DNA of 64,000 nucleotides from Daldinia sp. FL1419. Taxonomy: Eukaryota; Ascomycota; Sordariomycetes; Xylariales; Hypoxylaceae. Of the stretch, positions 10,818-23,473 are shown piece by piece. The notes beneath the pieces are model-generated. The model had not been told where the DNA came from. It searched no databases and was given only the letters and a program-made list of their open reading frames with translations. The stretch is taken from NCBI GenBank assembly GCA_025201765.1, contig MU623384.1:124001-188000 (forward strand), read 5' to 3'. A program made the position numbers and the translations under genes. Each line of letters begins with the position of its first letter. Position 1 is the first letter of the stretch.

Positions 10818-12580
10818 ATTACACTCATGACCCTATTTGCCAGCTACACTCATACGGACTCCATTGAATGTGAGGCCTCGAGCACGTCGTGTGAACGATG
10901 GTTGAGCATATGGAAGATCCAATCGACTCAAGCCTATTACGATGTAATTACCTAGGGGCATTTGTTTATAGATAAGGGGCAATCCCAACTCCATGGTTTT
11001 GTGGATTCGTAAGTCTCAGCTTCCGCATCACGCTGAAAGCAAATTAGATTAGCCTTGCAGGGCATTTTATTTAGAGGCAAAAGGCGGCAGCCATTCTGTA
11101 TAACTACCTAGGTAGTTTAAACTCTTTCATAGGTACGTTTAGGAGAAAGGGAGCCTACATGTGTAGTTAGACCTTCGGGTTCGACGACTGAGATCCGCGC
11201 AACGCTGGAGTAGCATATGCACCCCAGTCCCCGCGGGACATATCTACCTAGGTTAGGACCTAGGTAGATTGCTATTCTTATAAGGCCTTTGGATTATCTT
11301 CTGACATTATCCTCTTCATAGGTTTATCGAGAGAGCCAGGGGGGAGAAGACCGACCAAGGATCACATAGTAGTTCTAGAACTAATAGAAGTCGAGATCGC
11401 CAATGTTCTACGTTCTATCGCAAATGGCTCTTGTGGGCTTACAGGCTTATGACTGTACATGATCACGTTAACTTAGGTATGGATCCGTACCTAAATAGGT
11501 AGGCATCCACGAATAACAAGGTCGGATCATCAAAGTAAGCTGAATTATCTTCAGCTTTCACCCAAATTCTTAACGATTGCAGGGTTAAAATTCGGGTTCG
11601 CCGCGATCAATCGGGAGGCTTGATTGGTGGACCGGCCCTGTCGTCGAGGTGTCGAACGGTAGGCTCACCGACTAGCCCCGCGATGTTCAGCTATAGTGGC
11701 ACGGGTAAGGCGGTTGCTAGGAGCTTAAACATGTTCGGTTTTGTCTTGGCGTACTGGGTGGAAAAGATTCGTCCGTGGACGATTGCTTGGGTACCGGGTA
11801 TGTATGGACCGACGATAATAAAAAGAACCAATTAACCTAGTTCCTCGTTAGCTGAGCCCCCCTAAAGCTCTGTCCTATTTTGCTATAGTACATCGTACGT
11901 ATGGGATCATGATTCCCCCATATTCCGTGATGACGCCACCAGAAAAGTTCTTTGCAGGCATTCTACTGCACCGCCGTACCATCCACCATTTTAAAGTAGC
12001 AAGGGGTCGAATACATACCTAGGTATGCAGTAGAACACAGTGTCGTTTCATTGCCAATGCGAACATGTGTATTGTACGTACGCTAAACTTGTGCCGGTTG
12101 AACAATTACTGTAGCCCATTAGTGATCGATCTGGGGGCGGGATAGTATGATATAGCTAGTTACCTACCTACGGTTACCTAGGTAGGTAGATACCTGTAGG
12201 TAGGCATAGAGGTAAGTGTGTAAATAAGTCGTACACACATGCGGTCAGCAAAGCCAACCCGGCATCAAGTGTCCAAAGTAGAATAGTTTCCCACCTTAGC
12301 GTCCATAGGGCTGCTACGTTCTGCGGCGGGCAGGGTGAGTACTAGTCCCCATAGTGGAGCGCCGTGTATGTTGATTCTGTATGTAAGAGTCGATATTATG
12401 TTATCTTGTGAGACGCCTAGGGTTATTCTCCGAGAAGAAATAATATGTAAGCTAGTCGCCGCTCGTCTGTTTTAACACTCTGGCTTCCGGTTATCAACAT
12501 GTCTGGACCTTAAACCGTGGCTAGTCCACCATGAAAGCCTAAGATAACTACCTAGGTACCCAGTAATTATTCTTCGAGAA

Positions 12581-13628
12581 ATGTCGTATCAATTAGGCCC
12601 ATCACAAGAGCCGCAGCAGCAAGGGGGGCAGCAAACCTACGCGGAGCATCACCATCACCATCACCATCAGCAGCAATATAATCCAGCGCATTCTCAATCG
12701 CAAATCTCGTCGCCGGCGAACTCCCCGCAAGCAACGAGAGCGACAACATATCACCAAGATGGCATCGCTCGTACCCAGACGTGGGTCTCGAATCAACAAC
12801 CTATGGCATCACCCCTGCCGGTAGCTAAGACACCCTTCAGCGAATGGACGGGTTCGCCTGAGGGTACGTGGGATTACCGAACACAGAGGGGCTATTCCCC
12901 GACGATGCCACTGCGGCCTCAGAAGGACAACCCGAGGATATGCGGCATCAGGCGCAATACATTCTTCATCGTCTTGGCCATTGGGCTATTTCTACTAGTC
13001 GTTGCTATCGCGGCCGGTCTTGGTGTCGGTCTAGCGACGAGAAAGAATAGCTCCTTCGCAGACTCCGTCGGAAATCCAAGGTGCGCTTTTACTTATTATT
13101 CGTTTTCTTCCCCGGGTTGTCCGTCGCTAGGGGGACTAATTGTTAAAGCATCTGAATGCGGCCTCCGACAATTTATGTTTACTAACGGATAACTAAATCA
13201 GCGATATATCGTCATCTTCGTCCTCATCGGTATCGCCCACAACCACGATACCAACGTCGACGGCACCTTCATCTACCAAGGTATCACCGACTCCGAGCTT
13301 CACAGGAACCTTGATACCGGGACCCGTAACTTGTCCACAGAACAATAACACGGTATACGTGTCTCGGGGCAGCTCCAAGCCGTTCAATGTGCAATGCGGA
13401 CGTGACTATAACTCGGATGCCGGAGCAGAGGACCTGACCCATATGTATCAAGCCAGCATGGCCCAGTGTATCGACGCTTGCGGCAACCATCAGGGATGCG
13501 TCGGAGTAGGCTGGGGTAATTACGAGGGCTCGACCGAGTGCTGGTTGAAAAGTAAACTTGGCAAACCTAATCCGAGCCCAAACTGGTATTTCGCGCTGCT
13601 GCAAGATATGGACCTCGCCGGGTCTTAA
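12581..13628 (+). CDS. Single-pass membrane protein with His tract and Cys-rich PAN/apple-like domain
   Basis: Exons are 12581-13080 and 13202-13628 (121-bp intron, branch ACTAAC), giving 308 residues. Residues 1-120 are Q/S/P-rich with a seven-histidine run (about 23-29). Residues 127-151 form one strong transmembrane helix, flanked by RR on the N side and RK on the C side. A Ser/Thr/Pro linker (about 168-200) follows. The C-terminal part has cysteines in the order CGRDY...CIDACGNHQGCVGVGW...CW, which resembles PAN/apple-type domains in fungal surface proteins. Topology is probably N-in, C-out. There is no signal peptide. Function is unknown; a cell-surface binding role is an inference. Confidence 0.75.
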
Positions 13629-15584
13629 AATGGAGAGGGTACCTATATTGTTCTTCTGAGGTATCATGCAAGCAATATTACACCAGATATGAATGTTGGA
13701 ACTGTGGGACCAGCTGGACTAGGGGCGGATGAGAATTTTGGATTTGAGAATTTTTGATTTGAGCGAGGCGTCTGGTGTCTAAATGACGTCTTATTATTAT
13801 AGATTTGAATCCGGGGTTAGATGGCGCATAGGTATAGCCATGGAAGGCTTGAGCCCAGGATACTTTAGATACCTCCTTGGTACTGAGCAAATGATAGGAC
13901 CGAGAGCTTGGTTCATCGGTTCTTAGATCGTTCTGCTGTCACCTACCTGATCTAAACTTGAAGATATTCCCACGTCGATTTGTATTTATACGACACGGCG
14001 ATCGGATATTGGAGTTAAGAGGATATTATAGACTGTAGCACTATGTCTTGCTTCCGAAGGTTGCCGAACGGCGGCTTCGGGGCTACCTAAGTACCTAACC
14101 TACCTAGGTATCGGCGATGTCTAAAATAGTGAAGCCGTCGCCCTTCTTTTGTACATGAATCCCGGAGTCTCCACTGGAGAGATTTGGCCCTTTGGTTTCT
14201 TGGTAGATGACGTGCTGCACCTATACTTAAGGCAGGGCTAAGAGGCTCATGGATTCTGAACGAAAAGTCGGTGAGTTCGGCGACTTAGCTAACAATCTAG
14301 AATAAAAGAGACGGAATCGGATTTTTAATTAGTATAATATACGAAAGGACGGCGAAATAGCGTATTTTATTGCTTGGCTATTCGACGAATTAGATTACAT
14401 TCGGCAACTATGCTTTTTGGCGACGCTTGACCTCACGTGTATTAGGTGACCGATATAAGGCGATGGGAATGAATAGAAGCATGCGATTGGAACGGGCATC
14501 CATCAAGAAAAAAAAAAAAAATCCCAGTCGGTAACCTTGAAATCCCGCCACATCGCCGTACCTAACGCTTCCATACCTACATACGGGAAACCATCGGCCA
14601 CGATACTAGGTCCGGCGAACCAGTGGGGATACCAAGTTGGGGGGAGAACCATATAGGCGCCCTTGGTAAGTAGTCCCTACGTACACTAGGTACCAAGTAA
14701 TGACCTAGGGACAATGTTGTAGGATACCTATTGACATTGGTGAGGTTTGCCTTTGAACCTTAGTCGAGGGGTTTAAATCAAGAAGTACTCTAACATACGA
14801 GTATTTACATATAAAGCACAGTGATTAGGTAGGTACCTAGGTAAAGTAGGTACCTTAGGTATGGTAGGTACCTATACACTACCTAGATGCTACCTAGTTG
14901 CCCTACTTGCTCCGAAGCGCCCCTAACCCCAATAGACGGCGACCTGATCCGGCCCGTAAGCCTAAAGAGAGGCCTATTAGGCGAAATGGGCGAATAGGCG
15001 AATAGGACCCAGTCCGAGTCCACGCTACCGTGCGGCTAGGAATGTACTATATCTACCTAGGTATGCAGCTACCTATGCTAGGTGCTAAAATACGAGCCAA
15101 AGACCCGCAGCCGTGGAAGTATGATCTATTATTATTATTTACCTTCCTGCACCTAATTACGGCACTGCGTCAATAGATATAATATAAACAATACCCATCT
15201 GTGTCCAACCTTCTGCTAAATATTATCGAGGCATTCGAGACCAATAGTTACCTAAGTACCTATGTATAGCGAGAAAGAGAGACTATCTGTGAGTATATTT
15301 GTATCCTGATTTTCGCCGAATTATTAGACCTCTTCGCTGTCTTCCCTCCCCGTGCTTCGTCTTGTTATTTTCCTATTGGCGATGCCTCTCTAACGCATAG
15401 GTCACTATTTTCTCGACCTTCACTATACAAGTTTATCCTTCTTATAAAATGATTTGGATCTTATATACCTGGTCTGAGCCTCGTATGACATAGGCACCGG
15501 CAATACGTTCACGACTAAGACCGACGACGCTGGATTGTGTGGCTTTCATCATAGCGCCGGTTGGAGCGATCCATTCCCGACATG
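13629..15584. other. Intergenic region, 2.0 kb
   Basis: Tail-to-tail space between the membrane protein and the Zn2Cys6 regulator. It holds an A run at about 14509-14521 and a dense set of TACCTAGGTA/GGTACC palindrome pieces (14098-14110, 14826-14880, 15053-15064). No gene seen. Confidence 0.5.
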
Positions 15585-17681
15585 TTAAGGCGCGCTTGGT
15601 GCACTCGTTAACATGGTGTTGATTTCGGACATGATACCCTCGTCGGCCGCCATGCTGCTGATAATTTCTTCCTGCGTAAACCCGACCCAGAAAGAAGGGT
15701 TGTTCTGCTGCGCTCTCTTGGCACGGTATATCTCCTGCGCAACGCCTTTGACTTGGCTCGACGCCGTACTGGCTGCCTTCCAAACGCCGCTGAGCTTATT
15801 CAGAGCACCGATATTTAATCGGATTCGTTGTCGAAGTTCATCCTCATCATGGATGAAGTACTCGAGGGCCCATTTGCTAAGATGGACGATTGAGGAAAGG
15901 GTCAGAACACATGTGAAGAAATGCGTATGGCTGGTGATCGGCACGTTATAGGTAACCATCTTACTGATCTCGCATGAGGCTGTGATGATGTGCCTAGTGT
16001 GAATATTGAAATGGTCACCGCTCTGGACCACCCGATGTGGTGCACAAGCAGTTACTTCCCGCGCCGGCGATGAATCAAGCTGCGAAAGTGGCTGATGCAG
16101 CATTATCGAGCAGCTAAATAGAGTGAGTAACTTATCAATACGGGCGGTCCGCGAAGCTGGTTGGCACGACTTACGCATGGTTAATCATATGGGCCTGGAA
16201 CATCATCTCGTCTGGCTGGCAATTCTTGTTTAAACTGTGTTGTTTTGATGGTGGCAAGTGCATCCTCCAATTCGAAAGCAATGTTTCGATCTTATTAACA
16301 TTCTCGTCGCTTGGATAACCGCTTAGTCGCATCATACGTCCAAGGTTCCTTATGGATGCAACACGGTAGGCGAATGAAGAGAACTCTCGCTCTTCCCCGG
16401 AGAAGATCTGGTCGTCGAAATCTTCTAAATACATCGGGCGCGGAATACTCTACCGATCCCGGCCTGTTAGCTAATGAATTCGTAGACATCAATACTTATC
16501 AAAATATGAACATACTCCTGATATATATTCATGCTCTTCGCATGGCAGGCCAACATCAGCCACGATATCGAAGAGGAGAAAATTGGTATGGCGGTGGACT
16601 CCAGCAACCATTCCGTCCACAACAAATAGATCCCACCATGTTCGTCGCCAACTCTCTTCTAACCTTGGGACGCCTCCCCCGTGCATTGTGGCGTAAGCTC
16701 TCGTATAGAGGCCAATTTCTATGGCGATCCGTTCTACATCAGAGAGGATTTCGCGGGCCTTTTCTTGCTGGCAGTTGCCGTCTAGTCCTATGAGGATGAT
16801 GACCATAGCTTGAACTAGGTATCCATCTTTGACAACGTTTGGGGCGTAGACTAGACGCATAGCCTCTTCGAAGAACGTCGCACGGGCAGGGCCTGCGTCA
16901 ATATATAAAGATCCAACCCATCTTATGGCAGCGAGCAAATGATCAAGGTCCCTGTCCTTTGATATCTTGAGCAGGTGTTCCTTTGGCAGAACAGAAGGGT
17001 GGCCAGGATAGAAAAAGTAATAGAAAGCGTCGATACAGCGCTCCGGAACTGTCTGTGGCCGGGCACTGGCTTCGACCAGGGCACCACTCGTACCGTTCAG
17101 GTAAGGGTTTCTATATAATTGAAGACCATTCATTCCAGGAGGTGCAAATGGCGTTGCTGGTGATTCGGGAATTACCAAGGCTGGGTTGAACGTTGTTAAA
17201 CTCGGAGGCGCGGCGGTTGAAACCGTCGCACCTAATAGCATCGGGCATTTATCACCGCCGGCGGCTGGTGGAGAGTCAATTGCCTGTCGCTTATTTGGGT
17301 TTGGGACCGCATTCTTTCTCGGGCCCTTATAGCCGCGACGAGAAGCGACATAGACACATTCGGAATCCGACGTCTGACAACGCGAGCACGGATACTTCCC
17401 ATCACATTTTAAATGTTTTCCTCTCTACATATATATCCAATTAGTAAAATACCCAGCTTGACTGCGGGGGAAACCATTTCTAAACTCACACACGCAAGAC
17501 AAGCGGCCTGCACGGTGTTCAGGGGCGACGTCCGTGAATCGACAGCAGCCGAGCCAGAAGGTATCGGTGTTGAGTGGGGTGGCTGGTTGGATATTTCCGA
17601 GCCAAGGCCATTTAATAACGCGGTCGGAGATGCGTTCGAGATCGAGGGCGCGACACTGGGCGCGTGTGTGTAAGACTCCAT
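15585..17681 (-). CDS. Zn2Cys6 fungal transcription factor
   Basis: Sequence-specific nuclear regulator. Exons are 17681-17490, 17424-16516, 16449-16175 and 16113-15585, giving 634 residues with frame-keeping GT-AG introns of 61-66 bp. The binuclear zinc cluster is textbook: C61-x2-C64-x6-C71-x5-C77-x2-C80-x6-C87, followed by a basic linker. The first intron falls exactly after Cys64. Residues from about 150 carry the fungal-specific regulator middle region (HPSVLPKEHLL, AIRWVGSLY, RRTWWDLFVVDG). No biosynthetic cluster is evident around it; the nearest catalytic gene is the P450 3.7 kb upstream on the same strand. Targets cannot be inferred. The start was chosen as the first ATG upstream of the zinc cluster in a short first exon; an upstream in-frame extension exists. 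Confidence 0.88.
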
Positions 17682-20600
17682 TTGGAAGCAGGTTTTTATT
17701 CGACTCCGAGTTAATGAGAAGATACTGTTGAATTGGTGGCTCTGGCCGTCGCGTCTATCCAAAGATAAAATATTCAAATTGTGACAGGATAGGTTAATGA
17801 TGGATACCTGTAAAAGCATGAAAAAGCTGTTGGCAGCGATAGACAATTGGATGTCTCTAAATCGACGCTATTGTCACGGTCCGAGATATATAGAGACGTA
17901 TATTTTATTTCTTTTCCGTTCTCTTTCCCGCCGACATTCCTTAGGATAGCTAACCCTTGGTCTATTGAATTATTCTGCTCGAAACACTATCATCAAATAT
18001 GATAGATGTCGAGCGAACACGAGCTTGGTATGGTACTGGAGGCTCAACTGGCTTAATTCGCAGTCAGGATCATAAATTGACAGGAACGATAAGGCCTATC
18101 GTGGGGGTCGATGCCAGTTTCTAAGACAGATTAAAGCTGACTTGGCAATTCAAGGCACTAGAAATGGGTCTAAAGCTCACAAAGGAATTCAGGGTAGAAA
18201 TCCTGGTAACGGTGACAGTAAAAGGAGAGTTTAGGGGAATAGTTAGAGTGATTAACAAGCAGCGACTATTGGATATGTACGACGATAGGTAACGAAACTA
18301 TACAAGGAAGGGGGGTGATCTCGGGGCGGTATCTGTCATGATAGTCGGAAGGTATTTTTTTCACCTCTTTTGACTTGAACGAGATTGGCGAATTAGAAGA
18401 AGAAGAAAAAAAAAAGGCGAATAAATTGGTAGAGCTGGCTAACGTCCTTGGATTGAGGTGAGGGGTTCAGGGTTCAGAATTCGCGATGGCGTTTCGCTGT
18501 TATGTACGTCTAACCCCATACTGGGTATATAGACAAATCAGGGACGTAAGGTAGGCCTGGCAATACATCTGTAATAAATCAGGGAATATTTTAGTACACT
18601 ATGAAGACAAGGATGGCAAATACCTAGCATCCCGCTCGCCGCGATGAGGGGAGGATGGGTTATGAATGGGTCTGTGTACCAGCCGAAGCTCAGCTACCCG
18701 AGTACTGTAACGAGCTTAGAAAGTTCAGCTCCATAGATCTGTAGGCAGCTAAAATTGTTACTTGTTCCGGTCCATTGTTTTTTAATTAATCTCTGAATCT
18801 CCGCTGAAAAGAACCATACTCGATTGGAAGTTGGCATATGAATCCCCACGAAGGATCACTGTCAACTAACCTAGTACCTACATAGTATCAGTACAGTACA
18901 GACTAGTATCAGTGTGTAGGGCTGTTCCTAGTAAATAGGTCTCCTCATCATTTACCTAGAGGTACCTCCTAAGATAACCCGAACTCTTCAAACTTCGAAA
19001 CCTGCTGTCGTGCTTTTTTCCCCCTTCAATCAATTATAGCACGCGAGGTATCGAAGTTGTCGGATGCCCGGAGATGGATAGAAGAGCCCACCTTGTATTA
19101 ATAATGCATGTACGAAACGGATGGAGTATTTGGCCAACGAACTGTCGGACAATGACCATCAACTCATACCTAGGTACCATCATTATAGCATGGTACTTTT
19201 CTATCACCAAACTCAAGCACCGAGTCCAAGTGGCTTGTTACTTGTAGGAGGGTACCTAGTATTTAAACGACGCAACGATGCATTGGCTGGTGAAAGACTG
19301 AAAATAATGGAAATGACAAGTTATTTGTGCTGGTCTGCTACTGTAGACCGTACGCCGTAGGTGGTAGGCAGGCTGTCAAGGTGTGAGTTGTATGATAAAT
19401 TGTGAGCTGTACATACAGACATACCTAGTAATATGGAACTAGTGAAAATAGTGAAGATTGTACGTTGCATTAATTAATGGCAGAGGGACATTCTAATCTC
19501 CTAACTAATCTTTCTGTAAAGTCAATTCGTAAGATGTACGTGAGGTACATGTAATAAACCTAACCTCATAGAGCTAAACAGCTGGTGCTAGCATCTAAAA
19601 GCAGGCTACGCAGCTGTCCACCTTCGACCAGCGGCTGGTTTCTTACCCTAGCTCATCCCGTATCTCGGGTCGCACATTACAGTAACTGCGGATAGGTAAT
19701 GACATGGATATCCATGTACGTTGCATCTAAGTGTAGTACCTATACCTACTACCTGAAGGTGTCCTGGACTCTTATTCTTCCCTTCCACATCCAACCGGTT
19801 TGCGGCCTTGTCTCCCTTGCTATTCCATCTTATCTAATCACGCCGATTCCTAGACCCTGGTTAATGCTGTGAAAATCTGGCGTATTAGGTATCGACGGCC
19901 GCTTTCGTTTATCATCTAACTTCACTATCCTCCAACTTTGCCGCGTTTCAGCGTCTCATCACAACCTATTTAATTATTACATATTGATTCTAACTAACAT
20001 TCAGCATTCTGTGTGACGTGACTTTTTTTCTTTTTTCCAGGCTCCGTTCTGCAGGTACAGGTAGTGAGGAGACGAGAGGAAGGGAAATAAGGAGAAAGGG
20101 GGAAATAAGGAAACGGCGGTTATTCGCGAAAGTGCTCGCATATATCTCCCGCGAGCTGACACATAGGTACCTAGGTACGAAAGCAAGTAATAGTACGACG
20201 GTATTAGCTCAATCGTGCTTGATAGTTCCAGATCCTTAAGTGATACCTACCTACCTAGATACCATATAAGGAAGGACTCAAGTAGCTTGGCGCGTGGGTG
20301 TGCCTACCTTTTTACGTATGTGTTTACCTTTTAAGAGGTACTATGTACCTTTGGTGGGAGTTACGGACTAGGAGGATGTATCTAATGTACTCCTTCAAGA
20401 GACTTCAATGGCATTCCTCCTTTCCTTTCCTTTAACACTATTGAATACTAACCACTGCATCGACGCTTTGAATGGCCATCACTCTGTCATTAGTTATTTT
20501 ACTCATTTTCTTATTATTTTCTAGGGCTAACCTCATCTGCTATCTTCATTAATAATATATAGGTAGTTCCAATTGGTTTCGAGAATCTCCTCGCCTCTGC

Positions 20601-21388
20601 CCCTTTTCAACCCCTATTTCCCTCCAGCACATAGGCCGCCGGAAATAGCTGAATTTTCCTTCGGATGAATCCTTGCTCTAACTAGTGAGCCTTTTTTTTT
20701 CTATTTTTTATTTTTTAGCATCGTTGGGAGCTTCAAGGCTTAGATTTAACATATCCAAGCCTAGATCCCCAAGTCGGACCATGTGAATCTCCCTAGTTTA
20801 TACCTATATGCAAATTTATCAATCATTTGGACATAACTTAAACGGGCGAACTAATAAGTAGAAATGGAAGGTGATTTTATAAAATAAAGATTAAACAACC
20901 ATAGACGTAATACCTAGTTCACTCGACTGACCGAGGGGATGCTGAGTGACCATCTTGAATATTAGAGGTTCTCACCCCTTCACAAGATACGGGCTCCAAC
21001 GTTCATACCAGTGGAAGTGCTGGGACTTTTCTCGGAGATTACGAAATATTACATTGACTCGCCCAAAAAGATCACGACTAGAATGCCGCCCTCTAGAAAA
21101 TACTAAGCTGTCCAAGTGCCTAGATCTTATAAACTTTCGACGTGATACAAGGCAGACCCAGCGGGGTGTATGTTCTATGGTATGATTGGGGAGAGGGTTC
21201 AAGACTTCGGAGTAACCAAAATCAAAGAGAAAGGGTTAGTCAACCAGCGTACAGACTTGAGAGTGTAAAAGGAATGTATATTCACAATAATAAAGTAACC
21301 TACCTCTAAGCCATGTATTTTTCTCTTTAACTTGCATATGCCACACCATACTATGCCATGTCATCATTTCGTTATATCTCCTTAATCA
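17682..21388. other. 3.7-kb intergenic region
   Basis: Holds the upstream region of the Zn2Cys6 gene and the P450 3' end. All frames are short and without recognisable domains. Purine-rich A/G tracts occur near 18398-18420, and several ACCTAGGTA palindrome pieces (for example 20167-20176). Confidence 0.5.
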
Positions 21389-23473
21389 CTACAGGGTTTG
21401 TTCTCCCATTGCTGCGGCCATCTCGGCCCGCTGCTTGGACAGATGAAATCTAGATGCTGAGATAGGACTCCTTCCGTCTCCAGATTCACTATCCGATCCT
21501 GCACTAGCAGAAGAAACCGATCTTGCGAGTGATCCCGATGTGCTCGTCTCGCTGCCGCGGTCACTGCTAGTATCGTCTTCGTGCGCCGCCTTCGTTGCTT
21601 CTGGGTCTGCGATATCTTCCTTCCAATTCTGCACCAAGAACTGGCTTCGCTCTTCTTCCTCGTCATCCTCACCTTTACCTGTTTCCCACATTTTCCTTAG
21701 GGTTATCTCTTTTGATTTGCTCCGGACTGTGGCGTTGAATTCGAACGGTTCAGGTTTCGCTATTAAGAGCGGCGTGTAGTCATTCCAGTGTACGGGTATC
21801 TCGCTGCCATCGTCCCGGCGTTTCTTTCGGATGTCAAACGCCCACACCATGCCGCCCATCGTCAAGAAGAGATCCTGCTCTACGACAGGAATACCTTGGC
21901 ATGTACGACGTCCGAACCCAAACTGGCTAAATCCGTTCAAATTTGGGTACATGGTAAGGGGCTCCTTATATGTAGGATACATAGGTTCTAACCACCGAGC
22001 AGGATTGAAAGTATCCGCATTTGGGTAAATGGATTCGTCGCGAGTAATTGCCCTGGGAAGGAATTAGAATGGGATATTCCAAGGCATTTAAGTAGGTAAT
22101 GCTATGTCAAACCTACCATTCTAAGGCGTGGATGGTGGCGCCCGCGGGAATAAAATAGCCCTCATACACATCATCATTTTCGATCGCATGTGGGATTCCT
22201 TCTTCTAGTTAGTGAATAGAACATGTATAGTGTACTAGACTTCATATTCTGCATCGGAAAAGGTTGTTTACCTGTCGGGACGGGCGGTCGCCACCGAATC
22301 GTCTCCTTTACGATAGCACGAAGCATCGGTAATTTTTCACGGTCTTCCCATTCTGGACACTTCCCTCCGCATACCGTGTCGATTTCGCACTGGAGCCTTC
22401 TTTGCCAGTCGGGATAATGTAGCATAGCAAGGATGAAGCTCTGAATCGGGCTTCCAATAGTCAAGGCTCCTGCAATTGCCATTTGACCAACGACGTACGT
22501 GGCCTCGGCCTCATCTCCCCACTTTCTCTTAGCTTCCTGGCCGCTTAGAGTATTGATGAATGTGTGGATAAAACTAGGTTCGGCGTCCCCCTCGTTAATA
22601 TGGTCGTGTACGTACTGGACGCTGCCCTTCAGGAGGCTGGCCTCGAGCTTATGTCGGTTACTCTCTTTCTGTTTCCAAGGACTGATGAAGCTAGGTACGT
22701 GCATAAGCCAGGAAATGGCATTAGGCAGAGCACCTGTTGGGGAGATGGTTTCGAGTAGGCCAAAAGTTGTGACTCGCAAAAGCTGGGCAGAGTGTGGGCT
22801 TCCCCACGAGAGTCGCGCTACTGTACGCGAAGTGAATTGCTCAACATATTCCCGATATTGCGATGAGTCGCGGGATAAGAGGTACAAAAAGCGATCCCTT
22901 TCTCTTGTAGGATAGGAACAGAGTGATGCTTTGGTCATCGTACTCATCAATTGTTGACAGAGCTTCCGCTGACGTTTCCACGTTTCTATATCGCGTATTA
23001 GTGAAGAATGACCCTTCATGGTTGGTTTTTTCGGCGTACCGTTATGTCCTGAGAGCGCAAGATAGTGACCGCTCGTTCGGTTATCAGGGAGGTTGGGAAT
23101 TAGTGGTCGATCTGAGTAGTTAGTTGCTCGCCGCGAAAGCAGATCGAGCGCGATCCGTTCTGATGAGATCCAGACATGGACTGCACCAAACATCTCGGTT
23201 TTATATATTGGGCCGTACTTTTTGCTCCATTCGTAAAATTTTAGCCACGACGATTTGAACGGGACATCGTGAACACGACCGATTAGTGGCAATGCTATAT
23301 AGAGTTAGAAAAAATCATTGCCAACGGATAGGGAACTATGAAGGCTGACACTGCGGTCCAGGTAATGGTCGAGCATTTGACGGCATCCTACGCCTATAGT
23401 TTACGCTTTTCACCACATGTATTAGGCACAGAAGTAAGATGGAAAAAAGAAACCAAGAAACCATTGCCATCAT
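21389..23473 (-). CDS. Cytochrome P450 with membrane anchor and acidic/Ser-rich C-terminal tail
   Basis: Haem-thiolate monooxygenase, probably anchored in the ER. Exons are 23473-23350, 23294-23040, 22985-22272, 22198-22117 and 22052-21389, giving 612 residues. Visible are an N-terminal helix (WFLFSILLLCLIHVV), the proline hinge RPLPGPQSLPLIGR, the K-helix ExxR (E354-R357, KETIRWRPPVPTG), and the haem loop FGFGRRTCQG with Cys443. The first donor (GTCAGC) is weak, but the joined hinge supports it. Intron 2 (22986-23039) is 54 bp with no in-frame stop. The roughly 110 residues after the catalytic domain are acidic and serine-rich, which is unusual for P450s. The substrate is unknown; no other biosynthetic genes lie nearby. 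Confidence 0.9.

Larger units (their letters stand above)
8334..12580. other. 4.2-kb gene-free region with LTR-like repeats
   Basis: No convincing coding region on either strand; the frames near 8855, 9598 and 11620 are short and match nothing I know. The region contains a 21-base T run (9072-9092), a small inverted repeat (9827-9924), two copies of a short LTR-like element (10172-10252 and 10683-10817) and many TACCTAGGTA palindromes (for example 11105-11114 and 12175-12184). Confidence 0.55.

Noticed and set aside
12567..12799. Antisense frames over the His-tract gene
   Set aside because: Low-complexity mirror translations of the CAT/CAC and CAG repeats; no domain.
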